In this document: piece after piece, positions 1 to 8,518 of the stretch
Numbering within the stretch: the stretch's first letter is position 1
Layout of the letters: the number at the start of each line of letters is the position of its first letter
Source of the DNA: Saccoglossus kowalevskii
Taxonomy: Eukaryota; Hemichordata; Enteropneusta; Harrimaniidae
Assembly (NCBI RefSeq): GCF_000003605.2
Contig: NW_003136829.1
Location: 198,741 to 218,838, forward strand
Direction of reading: 5' to 3'
Length of the DNA: 20,098 nucleotides
Translations under genes and position numbers: made by a program
The notes under the pieces: model-generated
The model's database searches: none
What the model was told of the DNA's origin: nothing
Seen by the model: the letters and a program-made list of their open reading frames with translations, nothing else

Positions 1-207
1 AATCGATGCTTTGATTTGGGGGATTTTAATTTGAATTGCTAATATTGTTTGTGATCTGACCTCAACTTCTCAACGTGCCGAACTCATCGCCACACGTAAA
101 TGCGCCGAGTGCAGAGAGACTATACTTACCTATCGATCAACAATTTTCGTCTTTTATTCTTGCCCACAATTTTATATATTTTTTTGTCTTTATAAAATCT
201 CTTCAAG
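1..207 (+). promoter_or_regulatory. Mxd 5' flank or 5' UTR
   Basis: No core promoter can be placed. The TATAAAA at 191-197 lies too close to the ATG to act as a TATA box for this start. An in-frame stop (193-195) limits N-terminal extension. The stretch just before the ATG is pyrimidine-rich and ends in AG (206-207), so it could also be an intron 3' end if an upstream non-coding exon exists beyond the window edge. Confidence 0.4.
100..195 (+). CDS. Upstream ORF (31 codons) ahead of Mxd
   Basis: ATG at 100-102 opens a 31-codon frame closed by TAA at 193-195, 12 nt before the Mxd ATG and in the same frame. Its start context is weak (T at -3, C at +4). The predicted peptide starts MRRVQRDYTYL and ends hydrophobic. 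It matters only if the transcript begins upstream of 100. A further two-codon ATG-CTT-TGA lies at 6-14. If translated, it would be expected to lower Mxd translation; this is inference. Confidence 0.3.
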   Translation: MRRVQRDYTYLSINNFRLLFLPTILYIFLSL

Positions 208-265
208 ATGATGAGCATAGCCCAATTGCTGCAGGCAGCAGAATATTTAGAGAGGAGAGAACGCG
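208..265 (+). CDS. Mxd: Mxd coding exon 1: SIN3-interaction domain (SID)
   Basis: Codes for residues 1-19 plus the first base of codon 20, ending at CG|GTAAG. I4, L7, L8, A10, A11 and L14 match the amphipathic SID helix consensus that docks into the PAH2 domain of SIN3. The exon leaves phase 1 (G|AA, Glu20), and its continuation in exon 2 restores the [13 protein letters not shown] run typical of Mxd proteins. The 5' end of the transcribed exon is not determined. Confidence 0.93.
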
Positions 266-3200
266 GTAAGTTTCGTTGACAGTGGAATGTTTTGGTCGTC
301 AGATGGACATGCTGTGTGTTTGTTCTTCTCGGCTGACAGCTGAGTTTTCCCCATCATGCCCAACAAAATTCTGATCTAGACCCTTTTTTGCAGAAGCAGA
401 GCACGGATATGCATCACCACTGCCATTACACGACGAGCCATCACGCAAGAGGCTAAAAGCTAAGAAAATTCTGGGTAACAGGTGAGTAATGTGGAAGAAA
501 AAATCGGGGATTTTTTTGACGTTTTCCTGTTTCGATGTTGACTCGTAGATATCTGAATGTAAACAAACCGACCAGCTGATCTTATGGGCTGAGTCTCCTG
601 CAATACCAGGGCAAAATAGTCTTTTAAAATTTGCGTAAATCTACTCGTATATTCTTTGCTTTAAACAATGATATTTGTATTTGTGTTATTTCTGATTTTT
701 TTTCTTGAAGCCTATAACTTAAATTTGGACAGTCGACGTGGCCGGGCGCCATTTTCTGTTGACGTTTTTTTTCCATGGTATTTTACTTGGTGCCGTCGTT
801 AGCTCAAATTGTCACGTGAAATTGGCATATTTTTCTGGCTGCCGTTTTCGAAATTTTCAACCAATTTTGTAGATTGGATGCCAAATTCGAAAGATTTTCA
901 TCCGTTTGTGTTTGAGCGCGAGGACGTGAATGTGTATGTTGGCACAAAAGGCCAGCTGCCTGTTCGATCGTCTCCCGATACAGTGCGCGGTCTTTTCTGT
1001 AGGGAAGGCTAAATAACAAATTAATTAGCGCGATAGTATATATTTTGTGTGAAGTCTTATTAAGCCCGTAGTTTTCCCTGAAATCTCAGAAAAATTTTTA
1101 TATTTCCCCTGCATTTTTATCGCCTTGATCGCTTTAATAATTCCCCTCCCACTACTGTGACCCGCAAACGTGTGCGGGGTCAGACTATCTCAGCTGCTTG
1201 GAAAATAACATAACAGCAAGCACTGCTGATAAAATTCACAGTACCGTTCAATCTAATTTTTGTTTCATTTTTTTGTTTCATTTTGCAGTCGTTCCACTCA
1301 CAACGAACTAGAGAAAAATAGGTGAGTGTGTGTAAAGATGTGCGTACCTATGTGAGACTATTTTTTCCGTTGCGTCGCGTATTTGGTTTCCCTCCCACCA
1401 CACATGAATACAGCGGGTGTAAAGGGATAATGCCCGCTTATGAATAATGCATGTTTTGTTTTCAAAGATTCTATTTTTACGGGGTTTGCAAGATATATCG
1501 ACTGCTGGACAGCCAAACAACGGCTTTTTTTGTTGAGTATTGTGTAGACAGTATGTGTGGAGTCCTATTTTTTGGAAATTACAGACGCCATGTGTGTGCA
1601 TGACTTTCACTATCTGTCACGGTATTTTAAATGTGTATTCACATGTCTTTTGATATTTTTGTTGTGCCGGCCGGCGACGTGATAAGGCATGAGTGTGCGC
1701 GTGTAAATTTCTGCAGCCTTGGCCCGTTGTCATCCTCATATTGAATTTACCTTCAGGTCATTGTTAAGCATTGATGACGTCAACAAAAGACTTCCACACT
1801 TTCGTATATTGTGCTATATACATGAAAAATAAAAAAATATTCTCAGATTTTGCTGGGTTGGCGCCAGTTACTATGTGAATTAACACTTAACAGTCCTGGG
1901 TTTTAAAAAAAAAAATTGAGGAAAGAAGCAGTCATCTATGCCTCATTTTTATTTTTAGTAAGAAAAAAAAATATTAATATTAATTTTCTCCAATTACAAA
2001 AGACAAAGGAAACCGAAATCAATTTTTTTGCATAAAGTATTTTTTAAAAGAAGCATGTTGCATCAAATTTGGCATGCCTTTGAAAAAAAATCAGTTGTCA
2101 TTTAAGCTCTCAATGGTCAAAAATTTATTGCTGTATTACATCATAAGCAAGCCTTTAGCTGTCATGAAAGAAAATACTAGGTCTGGAATGATAAAAATGT
2201 GACACTGTTTATTTTCCAGTGACACATTTTTGTATGCAGTAATGTATGGCCAGCGTTTTTTTTGCATACAATAGAACTAGCACTTAAAGTGCAGTACTCT
2301 GGCTTTCTATTGGATTACAGCTATGCTAATGTGTGACCGATTTAGCTGTGTAGCAGTGACCCTTGTATTCTAGCTTCATATACAAGCCTGTCATTGTGAA
2401 AAAAAATCCACATGTACTTTGAAAGTAGCAAACACATTGCTTCGAAAAAAACCTTCCTTGTATGGCATGTACATGTTACTATCGTGTGGGTGGGTTGGTG
2501 AGTGTAAGGGGGATACCAAATTGCGTTCTGACCTCATCTTCTATTATTAGCTAATTGAATGCAAAGGTTTTTGGTTTCTATTCTGTCTTTCTTCTGGGAA
2601 GAAATATTTATTAGTTTTGAAGGTGGCTTATGAAACTGACATTGCCAAGCAAAATTGTCAATATTGTAGATTTCCCATGAGGATTGTATTTGACACTGGC
2701 TTTGAGTGCTCTATGAAATTTCATTTCCATTTATCAGATAAAGCAGCCAACCCAAATTGAAAGTATTGTGTGTGAAAAAAAAATTACAAAACCTTTTCAA
2801 TCTCATGATGGCCAGTTTTAATGTTATTGCAATTTACTTTTTTCCAACTAGTTAATTAACTTGTCTATCCCATGTTACATGGTGGTTGACTTTCAAAAGA
2901 AGTTGATTATTATAATTCGAAGCCCCATGTCTATTTCATGCTGACAACCCCAATATTAGATTATTGCTGGAAACAATGCTACTTGAAATAGAGGATAGAT
3001 GCCTGTTTATTAATGATTTTTCTTAATGAATAATTGTGTACACAGTTCATATCATTTCAGTAAATGGAGTCTGCTTGAATTGGAAATGGATTTTCAACAT
3101 AAAAAAGCAAAGAAATTTCCTTGAAATGTAATTTGAAATTATACCATATTGATTTTTTTTGCCTTTTAAGTGTCTCAGTTAGAATGTAAAAAAAAAATAT

Positions 3201-6200
3201 GAGAACTGAAATAATTTTTATGTGTAGTGTGACAGGATATCAGTATTTTTTTTGTCTTTTCACCATTTTAGAAGTAAATGCGACACTCGCATTGTGTTCA
3301 TATTTTAGTGCATATAACCTAAAATTGTTTGTCAAAATATATATATAATTAGTTACATACAAGTCAAACAGCATTTCGACTTTTTTTTTTACTTGATCTG
3401 TCAATTTAAAAAAAAACAAATAGTATGCAAACATTTATAATTTAACATCAGTTACCATATATACCACAATGAAACAAATTTTGTCATTAAAACCGCAGCT
3501 GAAAATAGTGACTTTTTGAATAGCCATTAAGATACTATATCATTGGTTCTCCCCATACCATTGAGAAAAATGTTGAGATATTAAGATATATTCTAGCCAT
3601 ATGACACACTGGTAAAATGCCATTATTTTTCATTCAGCTTGTCTTCATTCATCACTTTTCTATTCTAATGTTCTTTTGGAGATATTCTAAAACGTTTGTC
3701 AAAATACTAGTACTTTGTAAAATGTATTAAGAGTAATTTTTCATATTTTTAGTTAACTTCATCAGCCCATTAAAATATTTGTCTTGGCTTTTGTAAGGAG
3801 GTTATGTCAGCTTGGGAACAATTGTATGTGTGCGTGGTTTGTTAAAACTGTATGCCCCCCCCCCAGTTCTCAGAATATGATATTCACTTATCATAATGTA
3901 TTGTTTGAACTTTATAAGGATATAGTTTTGTAATGTGTATGTTTAACATATTTAAATTGGGAAAAAAAAACCTGCTGCTTTTGTTGTGGTATCAATTCTA
4001 TTTCTGGTTCAGAAACTCTCATTTGACCTGACTGTGTCAAAGCTCCTATTTCTTTCTTAAGTAGGTTGATCTGCTTCAGTTTCTTTGTGATGGACAGCAA
4101 CTTTCAGTCCAGTCTGCCATATTGGCCTAGAGTATTGTTTACAACTTTCCTTGCATTCAAAATCTAACTAAGTAGTCAGGATTTTTTTTTTCACTACCCA
4201 GGTTTTTTTGGTCATGCTTGGGGAAAATAGTGATATTGTTTCTGTGTATAATCAGAGCATTGCTGGCCTGTGTAACATTATACACAACCTTTATTGGGTC
4301 AAGGCTGGCAGGGGTTCTTTAATGACACATGTGCCTTACTGCAGATGAAACCTGTCAGTGCCTTGAAGATGATGGCCACTGAGGGCCTGCATATTTTATG
4401 ATAATTAGTTCATTTTCCTCAACTAATAATGACCTGTGAGAGTAAGTTCAGCATCAATGCAAGCTGCTGATCATGAATGACCTGGCTGAGTGCCAGAGCA
4501 ATGTTGTAAACAAAGTTGCCCTACTTTGCTGCTTACATCCTCATTTAAATAACACTCTCTCTTTTTTTTCGTAGGAGAGCCCATCTTCGAAACTGCCTGG
4601 AAGGCCTTAAAGAAATGGTGCCACTTGGTCCTGAAGCCACAAGACATACCACTCTAGGGCTCCTAACAAAAGCAAGAGTATTTATAAAGGTAACAAAAAA
4701 ATGTGCAAATCTGTCTAGTATAAATCTTTCATGCATGTTTTTAATTTAGGGAGTATGAGGGATATGACATCTATTGTATATTTCAATATCTATAATCAGA
4801 GCACAAGTGATTTATTTCATGCATGTGTACATGTGTCAATGGAAATGCTATAACCTGATGGTTGTTGTCATGACAACTGCTGATGCCTTATCTAGTACAT
4901 TTCAATGGATAAACAAAAGAGAAGGATGGGTTGTAGTGTAACAGCTTTGCTTTATTATCTGTTCTTGGTCACTACCACTGTTGATTAATGTACTATCCTT
5001 TCAAGTTTGTGCTCCAGCTGGCTGTAAAACCATTAACATTTGTTAATCAAAAAATAATTGGACGAAGGAAAACAGATTTCAGTTCTGTTTAAAGTTCAGT
5101 ATCTACAATAAAAAAAATGTATTTAATGCTTCAATAAAAGAAAATTGAAATATCACATCACACTCAACTATAAATCCACTTGAACCATGTATTATTTTAT
5201 TTTTATTATTCCTTCCTAGAATTTAGAAGACAAAGAGAAAAAAAACCAGCAGCTTAAAGATCAACTAAATCGGGAACACAGGTTTTTGAAGCGAAGGCTT
5301 GAGCAGCTAGACACCAATGTATTTAGGAAATCACGAAAACTCAGGCAAGACAGTACAGGCTATTCGGAAGATTCAGAAAAAGGTAGGTCCATTCAGTTTA
5401 TTTTTCTTTTCTGAATTGTCAGCTGTGAGGTGGTTACATTCACTGGCTGGTTTTGAGAACTTAAATTGGTCATTAGAGATGCATACATGTAATGTGGTTA
5501 CATTTTAATCAGTTTTATAAATGCTAATGAATGTACTGACTGACGCCCATGAGGAAATTATGATGGTATGCCCAATTTGAATAACAATCAGCAGTCATTG
5601 TAATTAATTGCACTGGGGTTTATAAATGGTAAATGGGCTCCTAAGTGTATGTGATAGCTTTTTGGAGAAAGATATTTTGTTAACACATAGCCTGCTGAAA
5701 AACATCCATGGATAGCTGAATTAAATGTCACCTGGCAATGTGTAGATTACGGTAGATTTCAATGGAATGAAGCAGATTTCAGGAGGTAGAATACAGTAGA
5801 ATACCACAGAATATTCCAAAAGGTAGAATATGAAAAATTTCAGTATAATACGGTATATTTCAGTAGAATATGCTCAATTTCAGAAGGCAGAATATGATAG
5901 ATTTCAGGTAGAGAATATAGTAGATTGGAATAGAATATAGGCGTAGATTTAAAAATAACCATAGAGACTTTCTCAGCTCTCGCATTATTCTCTGTTGTAT
6001 GTCCCTAATATCGGCAATCTACATAATTATAATGAAGATGTGTGTTGTGTTCACAGTTGCAAGATAATCCCTGTTGTTCAAATCTGTAGACTTCCTATCT
6101 GTCTTTTGTTTCCATTGATATTTAAAACCTGCTAAATAAAGTCTGTGTGTATGCTCTGTATTTAATATGGGAAATAATTATATGGACCTTTTACTTTTAG

Positions 6201-6390
6201 TGGTGTTATTTTTTAAAAGTATAACGCCCATCATTAAATTGGTATTTGTTTGGCCTTTGCAGATGAGGTTGACGTCCTTGGTTACACTAGTCACAGTGAT
6301 TCAGATGAGCGAAGTAGCGTTGAAACGAATGGAAGTGATGGTGGTTTTACGTTGAACAGTATCAAACTTCTTGATGTACAGGACTCGTGA
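208..6390 (+). CDS. Mxd: Mxd (Mad) family bHLH-leucine-zipper transcriptional repressor, six coding exons, complete
   Basis: Join 208-265, 394-481, 1289-1321, 4575-4689, 5220-5382, 6263-6390: 585 nt, 194 residues plus TGA. All introns are GT-AG and every phase matches. Seen: residues 4-14 ([11 protein letters not shown]) fit the SIN3-interaction consensus, followed by [13 protein letters not shown], a family signature. Residues 36-44 are a basic, NLS-like stretch. Residues 51-98 are the basic region and helix-loop-helix, with H53, E57 and R61 at the E-box contact positions known from Max. The zipper runs from about 99 to 128 with L100, L114, L121, L128 and N107 on the heptad. Residues 142-194 form an acidic/serine tail with SDSDERSS and a GSDGG..NSIKL segment resembling vertebrate MXD1. 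Known of the family: Mxd-Max dimers bind CACGTG in the nucleus and recruit SIN3/HDAC against Myc. Length is slightly under vertebrate members (about 206-228). Start choice: ATG 208 has A at -3 and an in-frame TAA lies upstream at 193-195; ATG 211 is an alternative. Confidence 0.95.
266..393 (+). other. Mxd intron 1
   Basis: 128-nt intron with GTAAGT at 266 and TTTTTTGCAG ending at 393. It is short enough for intron definition. No separate feature seen inside. Confidence 0.92.
394..481 (+). CDS. Mxd: Mxd coding exon 2: end of SID and basic linker
   Basis: The acceptor is a strong pyrimidine run ending in TTTTTTGCAG, and the donor is AG|GTGAGT. It codes for residues 20-48 and two bases of codon 49. 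AEHGYAS (21-27) is near-invariant in Mxd proteins. The following RKRLKAKK (37-44) is a basic patch that may aid nuclear import (inference). Confidence 0.93.
482..1288 (+). other. Mxd intron 2, with a CpG-bearing block
   Basis: 807-nt intron, GTGAGT to TTTTGCAG. The block at about 730-1000 is richer in CpG than its surroundings (GTCGACGTGGCCGGGCGCC near 732-750) and holds a canonical E-box. Both strands of 804-1019 are open but start without ATG and lack recognisable protein sequence. Confidence 0.88.
813..818. promoter_or_regulatory. Canonical Myc/Max/Mxd E-box CACGTG in intron 2
   Basis: Exact CACGTG palindrome, 547 nt downstream of exon 1. This hexamer is the known binding site of Max dimers with Myc or Mxd. 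Placement in the promoter-proximal CpG-bearing part of an Mxd gene suggests possible feedback, but function is inferred only. Confidence 0.35.
1289..1321 (+). CDS. Mxd: Mxd coding exon 3: 33-nt microexon with the DNA-reading part of the basic region
   Basis: Flanked by TTTTGCAG and AG|GTGAGT. It contributes the last base of codon 49, codons 50-59 and two bases of codon 60: [13 protein letters not shown]53 and E57 match the His and Glu of Max that contact E-box bases; R61 comes from exon 4. Entry and exit phases are equal and the length is 33 nt, so the exon can be skipped without a frameshift. The acceptor tract contains two adjacent copies of TTGTTTCATTTT. Confidence 0.94.
   Translation, partial: SFHSQRTREK
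1775..1782. promoter_or_regulatory. Full CRE palindrome TGACGTCA in intron 3
   Basis: Exact 8-bp TGACGTCA, the known CREB/ATF site, in the CpG-richer 5' part of the gene. No partner sites were established, so activity is inferred. Confidence 0.25.
3855..3864 (+). repeat. C10 homopolymer
   Basis: Ten consecutive C in an otherwise AT-rich intron; likely length-polymorphic. Confidence 0.9.
4575..4689 (+). CDS. Mxd: Mxd coding exon 4: helix-loop-helix
   Basis: The acceptor is CTTTTTTTTCGTAG and the donor AAG|GTAACA (phase 0). It codes for the last base of codon 60 through K98. Helix 1 is [16 protein letters not shown], the loop is [10 protein letters not shown], and helix 2 is [12 protein letters not shown]. 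The loop and helix-2 opening match the Mxd pattern (VPLGPE..RHTTL.LLTKA) closely, which is the strongest single piece of evidence for the family call. Confidence 0.95.
4690..5219 (+). other. Mxd intron 4
   Basis: 530-nt intron, GTAACA to CCTTCCTAG. AT-rich; no gene or repeat stands out. Confidence 0.92.
5220..5382 (+). CDS. Mxd: Mxd coding exon 5: leucine zipper and start of the tail
   Basis: The acceptor is TTCCTTCCTAG and the donor AAAG|GTAGGT (phase 1). It codes for residues 99-152 and one base of codon 153. Heptad positions L100, N107, L114, L121 and L128 form the zipper that pairs with Max. [14 protein letters not shown] (115-128) matches the REQRHLKRQLEKL stretch of vertebrate MXD1. 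After the zipper comes a basic stretch (RKSRKLR, 134-140), then a serine/acidic tail. Confidence 0.93.
5383..6262 (+). other. Mxd intron 5
   Basis: 880-nt intron, GTAGGT to CCTTTGCAG. It holds a degenerate short tandem repeat at about 5742-5950. AATAAA occurs in CTAAATAAAGTC near 6135, within the intron; it could support intronic polyadenylation but has no clear downstream element. Confidence 0.9.
5742..5950 (+). repeat. Degenerate tandem repeat built on GTAGAATATG / TAGATTTCAG
   Basis: Words GTAGAATA, AGATTTCA and AATTTCAG recur about every 18-25 nt across some 200 nt (for example 5752, 5773, 5823, 5873, 5900). Units vary in length and sequence, so this is an old, decayed minisatellite. Confidence 0.65.
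6263..6390 (+). CDS. Mxd: Mxd coding exon 6: acidic/serine C-terminal tail and stop
   Basis: The acceptor is GGCCTTTGCAG. It codes for the last two bases of codon 153 to S194, with TGA at 6388-6390. The tail KDEVDV (152-157) followed by SDSDERSS and GSDGG...NSIKL parallels the EEIDVDV and SDSDERGS...GSDEGY...SIKR order of vertebrate MXD1, so this is probably the full natural C-terminus. The exon continues into the 3' UTR. Confidence 0.92.
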
Positions 6391-7035
6391 TTTACTCCGC
6401 CAAGAAACTCCATGTTCTAGATTTTGTATTCCATGCCACAGATTATTGTCTGGTAGAGCTTGGTGGACTAAAATGAAAAGGATAAAGCGCATGGAATAAG
6501 TTATTCGCTGTGTCAAGGCAGTATTAGCTGAAATACTTTTGTTTTGTTTTTAAATGCAGCTGCTTCCAATTTTTGTGTCTCATCAAGGCTGCTGCAGCCA
6601 GGTTAAAAGTTGAAACAGTGCCATACATGGTCCCTCATCATTCCTCAAGTCTGTAGTGAACAGGAAACTCGGGGCAGAAAGCGTCACCATCTGATTCTAT
6701 GAATGAGAGACTAGTCATGTTGATTTTTAGTTGAAGAAATGTTTTGGAAAAGGTGAAGACTAATAATTTGCTTATTTCAATTGGTCACCAGCATTATTTA
6801 TATTCTGAATATAGAATGAGATCGCACACAGCATTGAGAGGCCCAAATGAATGTTTATTATAATTTCAATCAGAAATTACATGTGATCAAGTTGCAACCT
6901 TATCTTTTATGCACAATTTGTAAAGTCCTATTTTTTTTTTTTAAATAACAAAACAGGACTGGAAATTAACTGAAATAGTTTTCTGAGAGAAAACTACACA
7001 TCTTTGTTTTAATCAACAAAGCGCAATACCTAGAG

Positions 7036-7057
7036 AAAATGATAATTTTATCATTTT
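7036..7057 (+). other. Perfect 9-bp hairpin in the 3' UTR
   Basis: Arms AAAATGATA (7036-7044) and TATCATTTT (7049-7057) with a 4-nt ATTT loop. AT-only except for one G-C pair, so stability is low. Confidence 0.5.
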
Positions 7058-7913
7058 AATTTTTAACATCACACTACTTTGCTTAGATGCTTAGATTAAC
7101 TAATTATTGTCCTATTAAGCATACAGTATGTCCAAGGCAAATTCTGGGAAGTTGGTAAATGCATATGCTCATAATGGCAGAAAGTAATGTAAAAATTTTA
7201 TTTGTAATGTCATTGAAAATGACTCAAGGGACTAAGATAATATAATATTTAGTGGTCCACTATTCACACTATTGACGAGAGGTTCTGCAGTGCTTAGCAA
7301 GCCTACTTGTACCCCCTAAATCATATCTTGTTGTGCAGAGTATTACATGCTTTATTAATTAGCAAGCTGAAAAATGACTCCTCTTCCCAAATTATTTCAA
7401 AATTTACAGTGCTATTTGTGGTGGATAGCAGTTTTTAAACGGATACATGCATAATAAGCTTGGACATTGTTATGCAAACTTTTCCTTTATAAACATTTGC
7501 ACTGGGGCCTGGATGTTTTGTTACACTGAACAATGGTTTTCTCCAACTAAATGGGCTTTGCTGGCAAAAGACCTAGTTGTTATCATATCCAGTCACTGAG
7601 CCATGATGACCCAAGAATCGTTGACTTTTTTTTTTTGGTCCATACACATGAGCATTCACTTTCTAGACTCAAACATTCCAAACAGAGACTCTATTTTTTT
7701 AATAGTGTCATTTTCCACATACTTAAATGGAAATAGACTGACTGATAATGTTATCATATTTGGTGCGTATATATCAACCCGGATAAGTTATCAAAACAAA
7801 ACAAGGGTTGCATCTTTTTATAATCCAGCTTTATTTTGCTAATTGTTAGCAATTAGTAGAACTGCAGGGGGTGGCTAGCCTCCCACCATACCCTATTTTT
7901 GATCATTTATCAA

Positions 7914-7919
7914 AATAAA
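7914..7919 (+). terminator. Candidate proximal poly(A) signal AATAAA
   Basis: AATAAA 1.5 kb after the stop, followed within 30 nt by GTGTGAG and then TGTGTTTTCTTGG, a GU/U-rich pattern expected downstream of a cleavage site. Confidence 0.4.
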
Positions 7920-8498
7920 ACGTGTGAGAATCCCATGTGTTTTCTTGGTCGTTAAAGTTACAGCCTGCTTGCTAAGCATTGCATGGCCAAATTTGAAGCA
8001 CGCTACAGGTGTTGATTTCAAACCAATCAGTGATGCCCAGGGGGGTAACCTCCCTGATAAAATCGGGACTTTGAAAGTTATATGGTTATTTATTTGCGTG
8101 TGCATTTTTTTGCTAAGATGTTTTTATTAGAGAAGTGTGAAAAAAAAAAACAATTATCTGATTATCATCATGGCTGCAAGTCAACGCCAGTTTCTGTGAT
8201 CGTGGTAATTTGCATGCACCGTTTTCAGCTGAAAATATCTCTTGAGTACTTTTAACCACAGAATTGAGTTTAATAGTTTTAAAAATACCAAAATTTGTCT
8301 CCTGTGTTGTAGAGAGCAATTTCTCCGCGATCATGGAGCTTTTTTTATATGGTGCTATTTATATCTTAGAGTTTTTAGCAAATACGATCAATATTTAGTA
8401 TTTCTGTAAATTTGAATGTTGTATTGCATTTCAATTTTGAGAAAAAGCAATTAGCCAAACATAAAAATTTGGCTGCCATGCTCCATCCAACCTAGGGC

Positions 8499-8518
8499 AT
8501 ATATATATATATATATAT
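8499..8518 (+). repeat. (AT)10 microsatellite
   Basis: Ten uninterrupted AT dinucleotides. Confidence 0.95.

Larger units (their letters stand above)
1322..4574 (+). other. Mxd intron 3 (3.25 kb)
   Basis: GTGAGT to TTTTCGTAG. The first 500 nt keep the higher CpG content, with a GCCGGCCGGC palindrome at 1666-1675 and a CRE at 1775-1782. The middle (about 1850-3950) is AT-rich with many A and T runs and a C10 tract at 3855-3864; no gene seen there. Near the 3' end are an antisense coding-like stretch (about 3970-4095) and a possible cryptic exon (4345-4441), each reported separately. Confidence 0.9.

Noticed and set aside
191-197. TATAAAA as a TATA box for Mxd
   Set aside because: It lies only 11 nt before the start codon, leaving no room for a TSS and 5' UTR.
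75-269. 64-codon frame overlapping Mxd exon 1
   Set aside because: It starts with GTG, is out of frame with the SID, and runs through a well-supported splice donor.
804-1019. Open frames on both strands of intron 2
   Set aside because: No ATG start on the + strand, no recognisable domain, and both strands being open reflects base composition.
1308-1610. 100-codon minus-strand frame overlapping exon 3
   Set aside because: No recognisable protein, and it is antisense to a conserved exon; treated as a shadow.
6374-6388. 15-mer ATGTACAGGACTCGT shared with 12777-12791
   Set aside because: Flanks do not match, and one such match in 20 kb is plausible by chance.
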